64,000 nucleotides of DNA from Pseudomonas atagonensis (GTDB taxonomy: Bacteria; Pseudomonadota; Gammaproteobacteria; Pseudomonadales; Pseudomonadaceae): contig NZ_VXCA01000009.1 in NCBI RefSeq assembly GCF_011369485.1, forward strand, positions 124,574 through 188,573, given 5' to 3'. Position 1 is the stretch's first letter; each line of letters opens with the position of its first letter. Made by a program: the position numbers and the translations under genes. Of the stretch, positions 19,715 to 32,494 are shown in pieces. The notes under the pieces were generated by a model, which saw nothing but the letters and a program-made list of their open reading frames with translations, had not been told where the DNA came from and made no database searches.

Positions 19715-20815
19715 ATGCAGACACTCAAGGTCGATCTAGGCGAGCGCAGCTACCCGATTCATATTGGCGAAGGTTTGTTGGATCAGCCTGAGCTTCTGGC
19801 TCCGCATATCCACGGGCGGCAGGTGGCAATCATCTCCAACGAGACCGTTGCGCCGCTCTATCTCGAACGTCTGACCCGCAGTCTTGCGCAGTTCTCGGTA
19901 ATTTCCGTGGTGCTGCCCGATGGCGAAGCCTTCAAGAACTGGGAAACCCTGCAACTGATCTTTGACGGCTTGCTGACCGCTCGTCATGACCGCCGCACCA
20001 CGGTAATCGCCCTCGGCGGCGGTGTGATCGGCGACATGGCCGGTTTTGCTGCGGCTTGCTACCAGCGCGGCGTCGATTTCATCCAGATTCCTACCACCTT
20101 GTTGTCCCAGGTCGATTCGTCGGTAGGTGGCAAGACCGGGATCAACCATCCGCTGGGCAAGAACATGGTCGGTGCGTTCTATCAGCCGAACGTCGTGCTG
20201 ATCGATACCGCGTCCCTGAAAACCCTGCCAGAGCGCGAGCTGTCGGCCGGTCTGGCGGAAGTCATCAAGTACGGGCTGATCTGCGACGAGCCGTTCCTGA
20301 CCTGGCTTGAAGACAACGTCGACGCCTTGCGTGCACTGGATCAAAAGGCCCTGACTTACGCCATCGAGCGCTCCTGCGCGGCCAAGGCTGCTGTGGTTGG
20401 CGCCGATGAAAAGGAAACCGGCGTACGCGCCACGCTCAATCTCGGCCACACCTTCGGTCACGCCATCGAGACTCACATGGGCTATGGTGTCTGGTTGCAT
20501 GGTGAGGCAGTGGCGGCTGGCACCGTGATGGCGCTGGAGATGTCTGCGCGTCTCGGCTGGATCAGCGAGCAGGAGCGTGATCGCGGCATTCGTCTGTTCC
20601 AGCGCGCCGGTCTGCCGGTGATTCCGCCTGAAGAGATGACTGAAGCCGATTTTCTCGAACACATGGCAATCGACAAAAAAGTGATCGACGGTCGTCTGCG
20701 CCTGGTGCTGCTGCGCCGGATGGGCGAAGCGGTAGTGACCGCCGATTATCCGAAAGAGGTTCTACAGGCCACGCTGGGAGCGGATTACCGCGCCCTGGCT
20801 CAGCTTAAAGGTTAA
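19715..20815 (+). CDS. aroB: 3-Dehydroquinate synthase
   Basis: Enzyme of 366 residues converting DAHP to 3-dehydroquinate, the second step of the shikimate pathway, with NAD+ and a divalent metal. It shows [19 protein letters not shown], the [19 protein letters not shown] substrate region, and the metal ligands in [11 protein letters not shown] and GEAVAAGT. The ATG follows GGGG. The 152 bases between aroK and aroB hold no further gene. It precedes damX by 10 bases. Confidence 0.97.
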   Translation: MQTLKVDLGERSYPIHIGEGLLDQPELLAPHIHGRQVAIISNETVAPLYLERLTRSLAQFSVISVVLPDGEAFKNWETLQLIFDGLLTARHDRRTTVIALGGGVIGDMAGFAAACYQRGVDFIQIPTTLLSQVDSSVGGKTGINHPLGKNMVGAFYQPNVVLIDTASLKTLPERELSAGLAEVIKYGLICDEPFLTWLEDNVDALRALDQKALTYAIERSCAAKAAVVGADEKETGVRATLNLGHTFGHAIETHMGYGVWLHGEAVAAGTVMALEMSARLGWISEQERDRGIRLFQRAGLPVIPPEEMTEADFLEHMAIDKKVIDGRLRLVLLRRMGEAVVTADYPKEVLQATLGADYRALAQLKG

Positions 20816-20825
20816 TAAGATTCCG

Positions 20826-22418
20826 ATGACTAGTTTGCATGCCGACGAGGCGTTCCTCGGCCATTTCCAGTTAAGTCACGACCCCTTCGCGCCGCGGGTG
20901 CCGGGCTTCAAATTCTTCCCGGCCCAGCGCAAACCAGTGCTCGGTCAACTGCATCACCTTGCGCGTTACAGCCAGTTGTTGCTGGTGGTGACTGGCCCGC
21001 AAGGCAGCGGCAAGACGTTGCTGCGTCAGGCGCTGGTTGCCAGCACCAACAAACAGTCTGTGCAGAGCGTCGTGGTCTCGGCTCGTGGCGCCGGCGATGC
21101 GGCTGGCGTGCTGCGTCAGGTAGCGCAGGCGCTGAACGTGGCGCAGGCCGAAGTCGGGGCGATTCTCGAGCAGGTGGTGCAACTGGCGCTGACCGGTCAG
21201 GAAGTCTATTTGCTGGTGGACGATGCCGAGCAGCTCGACGAGTCCGCGCTCGAAGCGCTGATGGCGCTGGGTGCCGGCGCGCCGGAAGGTCGCCCGCATG
21301 TGTTCCTGTTTGGCGAGTCGTCGCTGATCGCGCAACTCGAGGCTTTGCACCTTGAGGAAGAGCGCTTCCACGTCATCGAACTGCAGCCGTACACCGAAGA
21401 AGAAACCCGCGAATATCTCGATCAGCGGCTCGAGGGCGCTGGCCGGGGTGTCGAACTTTTCACCGCCGATCAGATCTCTGATATTCACGAAAGCGCCGAG
21501 GGTTGGCCTGGCAATATCAACCAGGTTGCCCGCGATGCACTGATCGAAGTCATGATTGCCAGCCGCTCTGCGGTCAAGCGTCCAAGTATGGGGTTCAACA
21601 TGCCGAAGAAACACGTATTGGCGATTTCCGCCGTCGTTGTGGTCGCGGTCGCCGCCGCCTGGCTGATGCCGGGTCGCAACAAGACGCCAACCACCGGCGC
21701 GCCGGCCAACGAACAGGCACAACTGCCACTGGGCCAGGGCGCAGCCAATGGCGGCGCGCCGAACGTAGAATTCGCCGGTAACACACAACCGATGCCGCTG
21801 CCGCTGGTCGGCAACTCGCAGCCGGTCATGCGTGGCCCTCTGGCTGAAGCGGCCGGTGGCATTACTGAAGGCGACGACGGTGTGCCGCTGGAAGGCTCCA
21901 GCGCTACCCCGCCAACCGTGACCACATCTGCGCCTCCAGCGGGTGTTCCGGCAGGTCCTGCACCGACGCCGGTTCCGGTTCCGGCTGCCAAGCCGACCCC
22001 GGCACCCACGCAAATCGCCAGCGCCAAGCCTGCTCCGGTAGCGCCAGCGGCAAAACCGGCTCCAGCGCCAGCCAAACCGGTTGCCGCTGCCAAACCGGCC
22101 GAGAAGCCGGTTACCGTCGCCAAAGCCGCCGGTGGCAGCTGGTACGCCGGTCAGCCGACCAGCAACTACGTGGTGCAGATTCTCGGCACCAGCTCCGAAG
22201 CGACCGCACAAAACTTCGTCAAGGAGCAGGGCGGCGAGTACCGTTATTTCAAGAAAGTGCTCAACGGCAAGCCTCTCTACGTGATCACCTACGGCAACTT
22301 TGCCAATCGTGATGCAGCCGTTTCTGCCATCAAGGCCTTGCCAGCGAAGGTTCAGGCTGGTAAACCTTGGCCTCGCACTGTCGCCAGCGTCCAACAGGAA
22401 CTGGCAACAACTCGCTGA
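20826..22418 (+). CDS. damX: DamX-like protein: AAA ATPase domain plus SPOR domain
   Basis: Protein of 530 residues. The cytoplasmic N-terminal ExeA-type AAA domain has Walker A GPQGSGKT at 57-64 and Walker B-like LLVDDAEQLD near 134-143. One membrane helix follows at about 260-282 (HVLAISAVVVVAVAAAWLM), then a long Pro/Ala/Lys linker, and a C-terminal SPOR domain from about 438 (SNYVVQILGTSSEATAQNF...). SPOR targets the septum, and DamX in E. coli modulates division. The aroK-aroB-damX order is conserved from enterics. E. coli DamX has a degenerate AAA part, while here the P-loop is intact. Confidence 0.9.
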   Translation: MTSLHADEAFLGHFQLSHDPFAPRVPGFKFFPAQRKPVLGQLHHLARYSQLLLVVTGPQGSGKTLLRQALVASTNKQSVQSVVVSARGAGDAAGVLRQVAQALNVAQAEVGAILEQVVQLALTGQEVYLLVDDAEQLDESALEALMALGAGAPEGRPHVFLFGESSLIAQLEALHLEEERFHVIELQPYTEEETREYLDQRLEGAGRGVELFTADQISDIHESAEGWPGNINQVARDALIEVMIASRSAVKRPSMGFNMPKKHVLAISAVVVVAVAAAWLMPGRNKTPTTGAPANEQAQLPLGQGAANGGAPNVEFAGNTQPMPLPLVGNSQPVMRGPLAEAAGGITEGDDGVPLEGSSATPPTVTTSAPPAGVPAGPAPTPVPVPAAKPTPAPTQIASAKPAPVAPAAKPAPAPAKPVAAAKPAEKPVTVAKAAGGSWYAGQPTSNYVVQILGTSSEATAQNFVKEQGGEYRYFKKVLNGKPLYVITYGNFANRDAAVSAIKALPAKVQAGKPWPRTVASVQQELATTR

Positions 22419-22629
22419 AGATTCGGCGGCCTTACCCAGGCCGCCTCTCCAAGCACCTCAAAATTTCTACAAGTGCGCGCCGTCCCTGCGACCGCGTGCC
22501 TTGTGGTGTCTGCGTTACAGTAGTCTTTGAGTCGTTGCGGTCAAAATTAAAAAAGTTTTGACTAGCACAGCATATCGCTTTAAACCTTTCACAAATGCGA
22601 CATAGATTTGCGACAGTTCGTCGTCAAAT

Positions 22630-22658
22630 TTGTGAGCGTCTGTGTCGCTGTGTACAAT
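22630..22658 (+). promoter_or_regulatory. Candidate sigma-70 promoter of gltBD
   Basis: TTGTGA (22630-22635) and TACAAT (22653-22658) with a 17-base spacer lie about 110 bases before the gltB ATG. The rest of the 349-base gap (22419-22767) holds a GGCGGCC/GGCCGCC stem just after damX with no T-run. No ORF or repeat was seen there. Confidence 0.55.
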
Positions 22659-22767
22659 GACCACCCTTTTGCCCCCGCTAAGCCGGCGTACGTTCGGCGC
22701 GGATCGCAAGTGGTTGAATTGAAAAGAAATTTGCCTCGAAAAGAGGCAGCCTGGTGAGAAAGTGTCT

Positions 22768-25700
22768 ATGAAAGCAGGTCTGTACCAACCAGATGAATTC
22801 AAGGATAACTGCGGTTTCGGCCTGATAGCCCATATGCAGGGCGAGCCCAGTCATACCCTATTGCAAACGGCCATTGAGGCCCTGACCTGCATGACCCACC
22901 GCGGTGGGATTAATGCCGACGGCAAGACCGGTGACGGTTGCGGTCTGCTGATTCAAAAGCCTGATGCGTTCCTGCGTGCGATTGCCCAGGAAACCTTCAG
23001 CGTCGAGTTGCCCAAGCAATACGCGGTGGGCATGGTCTTCTTCAATCAGGATCCGGCCAAGGCCGAAGCTGCTCGCGAGAACATGAACCGCGAGATCCTG
23101 GCCGAAGGCCTGCAACTGATCGGCTGGCGCAAAGTGCCAATCGACACCAGCGTCCTCGGCCGCCTGGCCCTTGAGCGCCTGCCGCAGATCGAGCAGGTGT
23201 ACATCGGCGGCGAAGGCCTGAGCGATCAGGACATGGCGGTCAAGCTGTTCAGCGCCCGTCGTCGCTCGTCGGTGGCCAACGCCGCCGACACCGACCACTA
23301 CATCTGCAGCTTTTCCCACAAGACCATCATCTATAAAGGCCTGATGATGCCGGCCGATCTGGCCGCGTTTTATCCGGACCTGAGCGACGAGCGCCTGCAA
23401 ACCGCGATCTGCGTGTTCCACCAGCGCTTCTCCACCAACACCCTGCCGAAATGGCCGCTGGCCCAGCCATTCCGCTTCCTCGCCCACAACGGCGAGATCA
23501 ACACCATCACCGGTAACCGCAACTGGGCGCAGGCCCGTCGCACCAAGTTCACCAACGATCTGATGGATCTGGAAGAACTCGGCCCGCTGGTCAACCGTGT
23601 CGGTTCCGACTCCTCGAGCATGGACAACATGCTTGAGCTGATGGTCACCGGCGGCATCGACCTGTTCCGTGGCGTGCGGATGATCATTCCGCCAGCGTGG
23701 CAGAACGTCGAAACCATGGACCCGGATCTGCGTGCGTTCTACGAGTACAACTCGATGCACATGGAGCCGTGGGACGGCCCGGCCGGCGTGGTAATGACCG
23801 ACGGTCGCTACGCGGTGTGCCTGCTCGACCGTAACGGTCTGCGCCCGGCGCGCTGGGTCACCACCACCAACGGTTTCATCACCCTCGCGTCGGAAATCGG
23901 CGTGTGGGACTACAAGCCTGAAGACGTGATCGCCAAAGGCCGTGTCGGCCCGGGCCAGATCTTCGCCGTGGACACCGAAACCGGGCAGATCCTCGACACC
24001 GATGCGATTGACAACCGTCTGAAATCCCGTCATCCGTACAAGCAATGGCTGCGCAAGAATGCCCTGCGCATTCAGGCGACCATGGAAGACAACGACCACG
24101 GTTCGGCGTTTTACGACGTCGATCAGCTCAAGCAATACATGAAGATGTATCAGGTCACGTTCGAAGAGCGCGATCAGGTACTGCGCCCGCTCGGCGAGCA
24201 GGGCTACGAAGCCGTTGGCTCGATGGGCGACGACACGCCGATGGCCGTGCTGTCCCAGCGCGTGCGCACGCCGTACGACTACTTCCGCCAGCAGTTCGCG
24301 CAGGTCACCAACCCGCCGATCGACCCTCTGCGTGAAGCAATCGTGATGTCGCTGGAAATCTGCCTCGGTGCCGAGCGCAACATCTTCCAGGAATCGCCGG
24401 AGCATGCTTCGCGCGTGATCCTCAGCTCGCCGGTCATTTCCCCGGCCAAGTGGCGTTCGCTGATGAACCTCGACCGCCCGGGTTTCGAGCGGCAGATCAT
24501 CGACCTCAACTACGACGAAAGCCTCGGCCTCGAAGCGGCGATCCGCAACGTCGCCGATCAGGCTGAAGAAGCCGTGCGCGCCGGTCGCACGCAGATCGTT
24601 CTGAGCGACCGCCATATCGCCCCGGGCAAACTGCCGATCCACGCCTCGCTGGCGACCGGTGCCGTGCACCATCGCCTGACCGAGAAAGGCCTGCGCTGCG
24701 ATTCCAACATCCTCGTTGAAACCGCAACCGCACGCGATCCGCACCATTTCGCAGTGTTGATCGGTTTCGGCGCCTCGGCGGTCTATCCGTTCCTCGCGTA
24801 CGAAGTACTGGGCGACCTGATCCGTACCGGTGAAGTGCTGGGCGACCTCTACGAGGTGTTCAAGAACTACCGCAAAGGCATCACCAAAGGCCTGTTGAAG
24901 ATCCTGTCGAAGATGGGCATCTCGACCATCGCGTCCTATCGCGGTGCGCAGTTGTTCGAAGCCATCGGCCTGTCCGAGGAAGTCTGCGACCTGAGCTTCC
25001 GTGGCGTGCCGAGCCGCATCAAGGGTGCGCGTTTCGTCGACATCGAAGCCGAACAGAAAGCACTGGCCACCGAAGCCTGGAGTCCGCGCAAGCCGATCCA
25101 GCAGGGCGGTCTGCTGAAGTTCGTCCACGGTGGCGAATATCACGCGTACAACCCGGACGTGGTCAACACCCTGCAAGCCGCCGTGCAGCAGGGCGACTAC
25201 GCCAAATTCAAGGAATACACCTCGCTGGTGGACAACCGTCCGGTGTCGATGATCCGCGACCTGTTCAAGGTCAAGACCCTCGATACGCCGTTGGACATCA
25301 GTGAAATCGAGCCGCTGGAATCGGTGCTCAAGCGCTTCGACTCCGCCGGTATCTCTTTGGGCGCACTGTCGCCGGAAGCTCACGAAGCCCTGGCCGAAGC
25401 CATGAACCGCCTCGGTGCGCGTTCCAATTCCGGCGAAGGCGGCGAAGACCCGGCGCGTTACGGCACCATCAAGAGTTCGAAAATCAAGCAGGTCGCGACT
25501 GGCCGTTTCGGCGTGACCCCGGAATACCTGGTCAACGCCGAAGTGCTGCAGATCAAGGTCGCCCAGGGCGCCAAGCCTGGCGAAGGTGGTCAACTGCCGG
25601 GCGGGAAGGTCAACGGTCTGATCGCCAAGCTGCGTTACGCAGTGCCGGGCGTGACCCTGATTTCGCCACCGCCGCACCACGACATCTATTCCATCGAAGA

Positions 25701-27213
25701 CTTGTCGCAGCTGATCTTCGACCTGAAACAGGTCAACCCGAAGGCGCTGGTTTCGGTGAAACTCGTGGCTGAAGCGGGCGTCGGCACCATCGCCGCCGGT
25801 GTAGCCAAGGCCTACGCGGACTTGATCACCATCTCCGGCTACGACGGTGGTACCGGTGCATCGCCACTGACCTCGATCAAATACGCCGGCGCACCGTGGG
25901 AACTCGGCCTCGCTGAAACCCACCAGACCCTGCGCGGCAACGACCTGCGCGGCAAAGTCCGGGTGCAGACCGACGGCGGCCTGAAAACCGGCCTCGACGT
26001 GATCAAGGCTGCGATCCTTGGCGCCGAAAGCTTCGGTTTCGGCACTGCGCCGATGATCGCGCTGGGCTGCAAATACCTGCGCATCTGCCACCTGAACAAC
26101 TGCGCCACCGGCGTTGCGACTCAGAACGAGAAGCTGCGCAAGGATCACTACATCGGCACCGTCGACATGGTGGTGAACTTCTTCACCTACGTCGCCGAAG
26201 AAACCCGTGAGTGGCTGGCCAAGCTGGGCGTGCGTTCCCTCGAAGAGCTGATCGGTCGTACCGATCTGCTGGAAATCCTCGAAGGCCAGACCGCCAAGCA
26301 ACACCACCTGGATCTGACCCCGCTGCTGGGCAGCGATCACATCCCGGCGGACAAACCTCAGTTCTGCGGTGTTGAGCGCAACCCGCCGTTCGACCAAGGC
26401 CTGCTGGCCGAGAAAATGGTCGAGATGGCGACGTCGGCGATCAACGACCTCAGCGGCGCCGAGTTCGAACTGGATATCTGCAACTGCGACCGTTCGATCG
26501 GCGCACGGATCTCCGGCGAAATCGCCCGTAAGCATGGCAACCAGGGCATGGCGAAAGCGCCGATCACCTTCCGCTTCAAGGGCACTGCCGGTCAGAGCTT
26601 CGGCGTGTGGAACGCCGGCGGTCTGAACATGTACCTGGAAGGCGACGCCAACGATTATGTCGGCAAAGGCATGACCGGCGGCAAGTTGACCATCGTGCCG
26701 CCGAAGGGCAGCGTTTATAAGACTCAGGAAAGCGCCATTATCGGCAACACCTGCCTGTACGGCGCCACTGGCGGCAAGCTGTTCGCCGCCGGCACCGCAG
26801 GCGAGCGTTTTGCCGTGCGCAACTCCGGTGCCCACACGGTTGTGGAAGGCACTGGCGATCACTGCTGTGAGTACATGACCGGTGGTTTTGTCTGCGTTCT
26901 GGGCAAGACCGGTTACAACTTCGGCTCTGGCATGACCGGCGGTTTCGCCTACGTGCTCGACCAGGACAACACCTTCGTTGACCGGGTCAACCACGAACTG
27001 GTGGAAATCCAGCGGATCAGCGGCGAGGCGATGGAAGCCTATCGCAGCCACCTGCAAAACGTGCTGAACGAGTACGTCGCGGAAACCGACAGCGAGTGGG
27101 GTCGTGAACTCGCCGAGAACCTCGATGACTACTTGCGTCGTTTCTGGCTGGTCAAGCCGAAGGCTGCCAACCTGAAGTCGTTGCTTTCCAGCACCCGTGC
27201 CAACCCGCAGTGA
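22768..27213 (+). CDS. gltB: Glutamate synthase (NADPH) large subunit
   Basis: Protein of 1481 residues that transfers the amide nitrogen of glutamine to 2-oxoglutarate, the GOGAT step of ammonia assimilation. The propeptide is followed by the catalytic Cys15 of the class II glutaminase domain ([13 protein letters not shown]). An FMN/2-oxoglutarate domain follows ([19 protein letters not shown]), then the 3Fe-4S ligands C-x5-C-x4-C in [12 protein letters not shown] near 1100, and the C-terminal beta-helix (MTGG repeats). The ATG at 22768 is chosen over a GTG two codons upstream. It is followed by gltD after 33 bases, forming one enzyme operon. Confidence 0.98.
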   Translation: MKAGLYQPDEFKDNCGFGLIAHMQGEPSHTLLQTAIEALTCMTHRGGINADGKTGDGCGLLIQKPDAFLRAIAQETFSVELPKQYAVGMVFFNQDPAKAEAARENMNREILAEGLQLIGWRKVPIDTSVLGRLALERLPQIEQVYIGGEGLSDQDMAVKLFSARRRSSVANAADTDHYICSFSHKTIIYKGLMMPADLAAFYPDLSDERLQTAICVFHQRFSTNTLPKWPLAQPFRFLAHNGEINTITGNRNWAQARRTKFTNDLMDLEELGPLVNRVGSDSSSMDNMLELMVTGGIDLFRGVRMIIPPAWQNVETMDPDLRAFYEYNSMHMEPWDGPAGVVMTDGRYAVCLLDRNGLRPARWVTTTNGFITLASEIGVWDYKPEDVIAKGRVGPGQIFAVDTETGQILDTDAIDNRLKSRHPYKQWLRKNALRIQATMEDNDHGSAFYDVDQLKQYMKMYQVTFEERDQVLRPLGEQGYEAVGSMGDDTPMAVLSQRVRTPYDYFRQQFAQVTNPPIDPLREAIVMSLEICLGAERNIFQESPEHASRVILSSPVISPAKWRSLMNLDRPGFERQIIDLNYDESLGLEAAIRNVADQAEEAVRAGRTQIVLSDRHIAPGKLPIHASLATGAVHHRLTEKGLRCDSNILVETATARDPHHFAVLIGFGASAVYPFLAYEVLGDLIRTGEVLGDLYEVFKNYRKGITKGLLKILSKMGISTIASYRGAQLFEAIGLSEEVCDLSFRGVPSRIKGARFVDIEAEQKALATEAWSPRKPIQQGGLLKFVHGGEYHAYNPDVVNTLQAAVQQGDYAKFKEYTSLVDNRPVSMIRDLFKVKTLDTPLDISEIEPLESVLKRFDSAGISLGALSPEAHEALAEAMNRLGARSNSGEGGEDPARYGTIKSSKIKQVATGRFGVTPEYLVNAEVLQIKVAQGAKPGEGGQLPGGKVNGLIAKLRYAVPGVTLISPPPHHDIYSIEDLSQLIFDLKQVNPKALVSVKLVAEAGVGTIAAGVAKAYADLITISGYDGGTGASPLTSIKYAGAPWELGLAETHQTLRGNDLRGKVRVQTDGGLKTGLDVIKAAILGAESFGFGTAPMIALGCKYLRICHLNNCATGVATQNEKLRKDHYIGTVDMVVNFFTYVAEETREWLAKLGVRSLEELIGRTDLLEILEGQTAKQHHLDLTPLLGSDHIPADKPQFCGVERNPPFDQGLLAEKMVEMATSAINDLSGAEFELDICNCDRSIGARISGEIARKHGNQGMAKAPITFRFKGTAGQSFGVWNAGGLNMYLEGDANDYVGKGMTGGKLTIVPPKGSVYKTQESAIIGNTCLYGATGGKLFAAGTAGERFAVRNSGAHTVVEGTGDHCCEYMTGGFVCVLGKTGYNFGSGMTGGFAYVLDQDNTFVDRVNHELVEIQRISGEAMEAYRSHLQNVLNEYVAETDSEWGRELAENLDDYLRRFWLVKPKAANLKSLLSSTRANPQ

Positions 27214-28665
<1,452 letters not shown>

Positions 28666-28695
28666 TCCTGATCCCGGGTTGAAATGGGATCAAAA

Positions 28696-28785
28696 TGTGG
28701 GAGGGGGCTTGCTCCCGAATGCGGTTTACCAGTCGCCAGATGTATCGACTGACCCACCGCTTTCGGGAGCACGCCCCCTCCCACA
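28696..28785. repeat. REP doublet, GGGGGCTTGCTCCC variant
   Basis: TGTGGGAGGGGGCTTGCTCC at 28696-28715 faces its near-complement ending at 28785. It differs from the usual core by compensating changes in both arms (CGGGCTTGCTCGCG becomes GGGGCTTGCTCCCG), which keeps the stem. It lies between gltD and hemE. The rest of the gap shows no clear hemE promoter. Confidence 0.85.
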
Positions 28786-28907
28786 TTTGTTTTGCGGCGC
28801 TTTCATTTCCGCGACAAATTGACCCGATAGACAAAAGGCTGACCTGTAACCGTGCCTTTTGCGTCGCGCTCTGAGAAAATGCCCGCACTTTTTTTCCGGA
28901 TGCCGAC

Positions 28908-29975
28908 ATGACTGCCCTGAAGAACGACCGTTTCCTCCGCGCCCTGCTCAAGCAACCCGTAGACGTCACCCCTGTGTGGATGATGCGCCAGGCCGGCCGC
29001 TACTTGCCGGAGTACCGCGCCAGCCGCGCCCAGGCCGGTGATTTCATGAGCCTGTGCATGAATCCGGAATTCGCCTGCGAAGTCACGCTGCAACCGCTCG
29101 ACCGCTATCCGCAACTGGACGCGGCGATCCTGTTTTCCGACATCCTCACCATCCCCGACGCGATGGGCCAAGGCCTGTACTTCGAGACCGGTGAAGGTCC
29201 GCGCTTCAAGAAAGTCGTCAGCACCCTGGCCGACATCGAAGCCCTGCCAATCCCCGATCCACACAAAGACCTCGGTTACGTGATGGACGCTGTCAGCACC
29301 ATCCGCCACGAACTGAACGGCCGTGTGCCGCTGATCGGTTTCTCCGGCAGCCCGTGGACTCTCGCCACTTACATGGTCGAAGGCGGTTCGTCGAAAGACT
29401 TCCGCAAGACCAAAGCGATGCTCTACGACAATCCGCAAGCCATGCACCTGCTGCTGGACAAGCTGGCGCAGTCGGTGACTTCGTACCTCAACGGCCAGAT
29501 CCAGGCCGGGGCGCAAGCGGTGCAGATCTTCGATACCTGGGGCGGCAACCTGTCGGCGGCGGCGTATCAGGAGTTCTCGCTGGCCTACATGAAGAAAATC
29601 GTCAGCGGCCTGATCCGCGAACACGACGGTCGCAAAGTGCCGGTGATCCTCTTCACCAAAAACGGCGGCCTGTGGCTGGAAAGCATCGCCGAGGCCGGCG
29701 CCGACGCGCTGGGCCTGGACTGGACGTGCGACATCGGCAACGCCCGTGCCCGCGTTGGCGACAAGGTTGCGCTGCAAGGCAACATGGACCCGACCGTGCT
29801 CTACGCAAAACCGGAAGCGATCCGCACCGAAGTCGGGCGTATTCTCGCCAGCTACGGCAAGGGCAACGGTCACGTGTTCAACCTCGGCCACGGCATCACG
29901 CCTGAAGTTGATCCGGAACACGCTGGGGCCTTCCTGCGTGCGGTGCACGAGTTGTCGGCGCAGTATCACGAGTGA
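28908..29975 (+). CDS. hemE: Uroporphyrinogen decarboxylase
   Basis: Cofactor-free enzyme of 355 residues that removes four carboxyl groups from uroporphyrinogen III in haem synthesis. The signature [19 protein letters not shown] is near residues 22-40, [15 protein letters not shown] contains the catalytic Asp, and [17 protein letters not shown] follows. The ATG at 28908 gives [20 protein letters not shown], the family start. A perfect 16-bp terminator follows, so it is probably monocistronic. Confidence 0.98.
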   Translation: MTALKNDRFLRALLKQPVDVTPVWMMRQAGRYLPEYRASRAQAGDFMSLCMNPEFACEVTLQPLDRYPQLDAAILFSDILTIPDAMGQGLYFETGEGPRFKKVVSTLADIEALPIPDPHKDLGYVMDAVSTIRHELNGRVPLIGFSGSPWTLATYMVEGGSSKDFRKTKAMLYDNPQAMHLLLDKLAQSVTSYLNGQIQAGAQAVQIFDTWGGNLSAAAYQEFSLAYMKKIVSGLIREHDGRKVPVILFTKNGGLWLESIAEAGADALGLDWTCDIGNARARVGDKVALQGNMDPTVLYAKPEAIRTEVGRILASYGKGNGHVFNLGHGITPEVDPEHAGAFLRAVHELSAQYHE

Positions 29976-29999
29976 TCGGCGCTCAGCTCTAATGGTAGA

Positions 30000-30037
30000 A
30001 AACAAAAACGCCCGGCTTATACCGGGCGTTTTTGTTT
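30000..30037 (+). terminator. Rho-independent terminator of hemE
   Basis: A perfect 16-pair stem, AAACAAAAACGCCCGG / CCGGGCGTTTTTGTTT, with a CTTATA loop, 24 bases after the hemE stop. It is symmetrical and could also act on leftward transcripts. Confidence 0.95.
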
Positions 30038-30066
30038 GCACAATTCAATGGCAGACAGAGATCAAT

Positions 30067-30157
30067 TGTGGGAGGGGGGCTTGCTCCCGAAGGCTTTGGG
30101 TCAGCCAACATCTACATCGGCTGATCCACCGCATTCGGGAGCGAGCCCTCTCCCACA
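30067..30157. repeat. REP doublet, GGGGGGCTTGCTCCC variant
   Basis: An inverted pair of the same variant REP class as at 28696, between the hemE terminator and the end of the convergent MFS gene. Confidence 0.85.
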
Positions 30158-30183
30158 GAGTATTTCTCCCACAGGGTATTTCT
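30152..30183. repeat. 16-bp tandem duplication at the REP edge
   Basis: CCCACAGAGTATTTCT (30152-30167) is followed directly by CCCACAGGGTATTTCT (30168-30183), one mismatch. It begins inside the REP terminus and stops one base before the MFS stop codon. Confidence 0.8.
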
Positions 30184-30184
30184 G

Positions 30185-31459
30185 TCAGGCTTTGACGCCG
30201 CCCAGAGGCGGCAACTTCGCCAGCTTCAAAGCCACCAACAGTGCCACCAGCAGCAGCGCGCCGATAAACAGCCCGATCCCGTTCCACCCGCCCAAATGCC
30301 AGAACACCCCGCCCGCCGTACCGGCAATACTCGACCCGGCGTAGTAGCTGAACAGATACAGCGACGACGCCTGCCCCTTGGCTTTGAGCGCACGGCGGCC
30401 GATCCAGCTACTCGCCACCGAATGTGCGCCGAAGAAGCCGAAGGTGAAAATCAGCATGCCGATGATCACCAGTGGCAGCGGCGTGAACATCGTCAGTGCG
30501 AGGCCGGCGAACATCAGCGCAATCGTCGCCCAGAGCACTTTGCGTCGCCCCAGTTTGTCCGCCAGTGACCCGATTTTCGCCGAGCTGTAGATGCCCGACA
30601 GATACACCACCGACAGCAGGCCGACGAACACTTGATCCAGTTGATACGGCGCGGCCAGCAAGCGGTAGCCGATGTAGTTGAACAGGGTGACGAACGCGCC
30701 CATCAACACGAAGGCTTCCAGAAACAGCAGCGGCAACCCGGCATCGCGAAAATGCATGGTGAAGCCGTCGAGCAGGCTGCGTGGGTGCAGCGAGCGGGAA
30801 CGGAAGTTGCGCGATTCGGGGAGAATTTTCCAGAACACCGCCGCGGCGATCAGCGCCAGACCGCCAATCACCAGCATCGCCGTGTGCCAGCTGACGAAAT
30901 CGATCAGCACACCGGTGATCAGCCGCCCGCTCATCCCGCCAATCGCGTTACCGCCGATGTACAGCCCCATCGCCAGACCGATATGTTGCGGGTGAATCTC
31001 TTCGCTCAGGTAAGTCATTGCCACCGCCGCCAGACCGCTCAACGACAGCCCGATCAGCGCGCGCATGATCAGCACGCCGTGCCAGCTCGGCATCATCGAA
31101 CTGGCGATGGTGCACAGGGCTGCGGCAAACAGCGCGGCGACCATCACCGGTTTGCGCCCGACCCGATCGGAAATCGGGCCGGTGATCAGCAGACCGAACG
31201 CTAGCATGCCTGTGGCCACCGACAGGATCAGGCTGCTTTGCGCCGCGTTGATCGAATATTCGTGGGACAGCAGCGGCATCATCGGCTGCACGCAGTACAG
31301 CAGGGCAAACGTCGCGAAGCCGCCACAGAACAGCGCCAATACCGTGCGCATGAACGCCGGCGTGCCTTTTTCGATGTAGATTTCCTGCAGCTCGGCGATG
31401 ACATCATCTGCCGCAGCAGGCGGGACTTCATGGGCAAGGGGCGCGACAGCAGTTTTCAC
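30185..31459 (-). CDS. MFS transporter, YnfM-like
   Basis: Twelve-helix inner-membrane exporter of 424 residues with the MFS signature GPISDRVGRKPVM after helix 2 and the second-half equivalent KIGSLADKLGRRKVLW. A GTG at 31459, with GAGG seven bases upstream, is preferred; the open frame to 31504 lacks signals. It resembles the drug/arabinose-type efflux proteins paired with a divergent LysR gene, such as ynfM/ynfL in E. coli, and that arrangement is present here. The substrate is unknown. A REP element abuts the stop codon. Confidence 0.85.
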   Translation of the reverse strand: MKTAVAPLAHEVPPAAADDVIAELQEIYIEKGTPAFMRTVLALFCGGFATFALLYCVQPMMPLLSHEYSINAAQSSLILSVATGMLAFGLLITGPISDRVGRKPVMVAALFAAALCTIASSMMPSWHGVLIMRALIGLSLSGLAAVAMTYLSEEIHPQHIGLAMGLYIGGNAIGGMSGRLITGVLIDFVSWHTAMLVIGGLALIAAAVFWKILPESRNFRSRSLHPRSLLDGFTMHFRDAGLPLLFLEAFVLMGAFVTLFNYIGYRLLAAPYQLDQVFVGLLSVVYLSGIYSSAKIGSLADKLGRRKVLWATIALMFAGLALTMFTPLPLVIIGMLIFTFGFFGAHSVASSWIGRRALKAKGQASSLYLFSYYAGSSIAGTAGGVFWHLGGWNGIGLFIGALLLVALLVALKLAKLPPLGGVKA

Positions 31460-31504
31460 TTCAGACCTCGGAGGGCACGGCCAGGCAGGCAATGAAAAAA
31501 TCAT

Positions 31505-31536
31505 ATAGCTGGCTAATGTTTCTATCCAATATATTG
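31505..31536. promoter_or_regulatory. Possible LysR operator in the MFS/LysR divergent region
   Basis: ATAG-N13-CTAT (31505-31525) and an adjacent perfect palindrome CAATATATTG (31527-31536) lie in the AT-rich centre of the 118-base divergent gap. LysR-type regulators usually bind dyads in such positions. Which dyad is used cannot be decided by eye. Confidence 0.35.
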
Positions 31537-31577
31537 TTCGACCTGTTTGATAGCTTTAACGACCTAATGGGGTTTCC

Positions 31578-32480
31578 ATGGAATTGCGTCATTTGCGCTA
31601 CTTCATCGCCGTCGCCGAAGAGCTGCATTTCGGCCGCGCCGCACTGGCGCTGGGCATCTCTCAACCACCGCTGAGCCAGCAGATTCAAGCGCTGGAGCAG
31701 GAGGTCGGTGCGCGTTTGTTCGAGCGAACCAATCGTCGGGTCGAGCTGAGCGAGGCCGGCCGATTGTTTCTGGAAGAGGCGCGGCTGGTGCTGGCGCAGG
31801 TCGACAAGGCTGCAGATGTCGCGCGACGGGCGCAGTTGGGTGAGCTGGGCGAATTGAAAATCGGCTTCACATCGTCGGCACCGTTCAATTCGACCATCCC
31901 TCAGGCAATCTTTTCGTTTCGTCAGCGCTTTGCGGCGGTGCACCTGAACCTTCGGGAAATGAGCAGTACCCAGGTCGCCGATGCGCTGATCGATGAGTCG
32001 ATCGAGGTCGGGATCATGCGCCCGCTCGGGCTGCCGGACTCATTGAGTGTGGTGGAGTTGATGCGCGAGCCTCTGGTGGCGGTGCTCAGCGCCAAACACC
32101 CGTTGGCGCAGGGCTCCGAGGAAGGCCTGTTGCTCTCGACGCTGGCCCACGAACCCTTCGTTTTTTTTCCGCGCAGCTACGGCAGCGGGCTGTACGCGCA
32201 ATTGATCAGCCTGGCCCGCGACGCCGGTTTCAGCCCGCACTTTGCCCAGGAAGCGGGTGAAGCGATGACCATCATCGGCCTGGTGGCGGCAGGGTTGGGC
32301 GTGTCGGTGATGCCGGCCTCGTACCAGCGGATGCGCATCGACGGCGTGGTCTATCGCCGGCTGCTCGACCCTGAAGCGGTCACTGCGGTGTGGCTGGTAC
32401 AACGCAAGGATCAGAAATCGCCGATGGCCAAGGCATTTGTCGAATTGCTCACGCGCAAGGTTGAACCGTTGACTGCGTGA
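31578..32480 (+). CDS. LysR-family transcriptional regulator
   Basis: Regulator of 300 residues. The N-terminal winged helix-turn-helix starts MELRHLRYFIAVAEELHFGR and includes ALALGISQPPLSQQIQALEQ. A linker helix and a two-lobed effector domain follow (LGELKIGFTSSAPFNSTIPQ...). It is divergent from the MFS exporter gene, so local control of that exporter is likely. The effector is unknown. The stop lies 14 bases before a REP doublet. Confidence 0.92.
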   Translation: MELRHLRYFIAVAEELHFGRAALALGISQPPLSQQIQALEQEVGARLFERTNRRVELSEAGRLFLEEARLVLAQVDKAADVARRAQLGELGELKIGFTSSAPFNSTIPQAIFSFRQRFAAVHLNLREMSSTQVADALIDESIEVGIMRPLGLPDSLSVVELMREPLVAVLSAKHPLAQGSEEGLLLSTLAHEPFVFFPRSYGSGLYAQLISLARDAGFSPHFAQEAGEAMTIIGLVAAGLGVSVMPASYQRMRIDGVVYRRLLDPEAVTAVWLVQRKDQKSPMAKAFVELLTRKVEPLTA

Positions 32481-32494
32481 CGGCTGCGGGCCCC

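Noticed and set aside
22426..22446. GGCGGCC/GGCCGCC stem after damX as a terminator
   Set aside because: The stem is good but no T-run follows; it is only noted in the gltB promoter entry.
22858..27057. A 1399-codon open frame antisense to gltB
   Set aside because: It mirrors the GC-rich codon pattern of gltB, has no recognisable domain, and gltB is an intact essential-type enzyme. The same applies to long antisense frames over argS, the malic enzyme gene, mrcA, the MscS-family gene and hslU.
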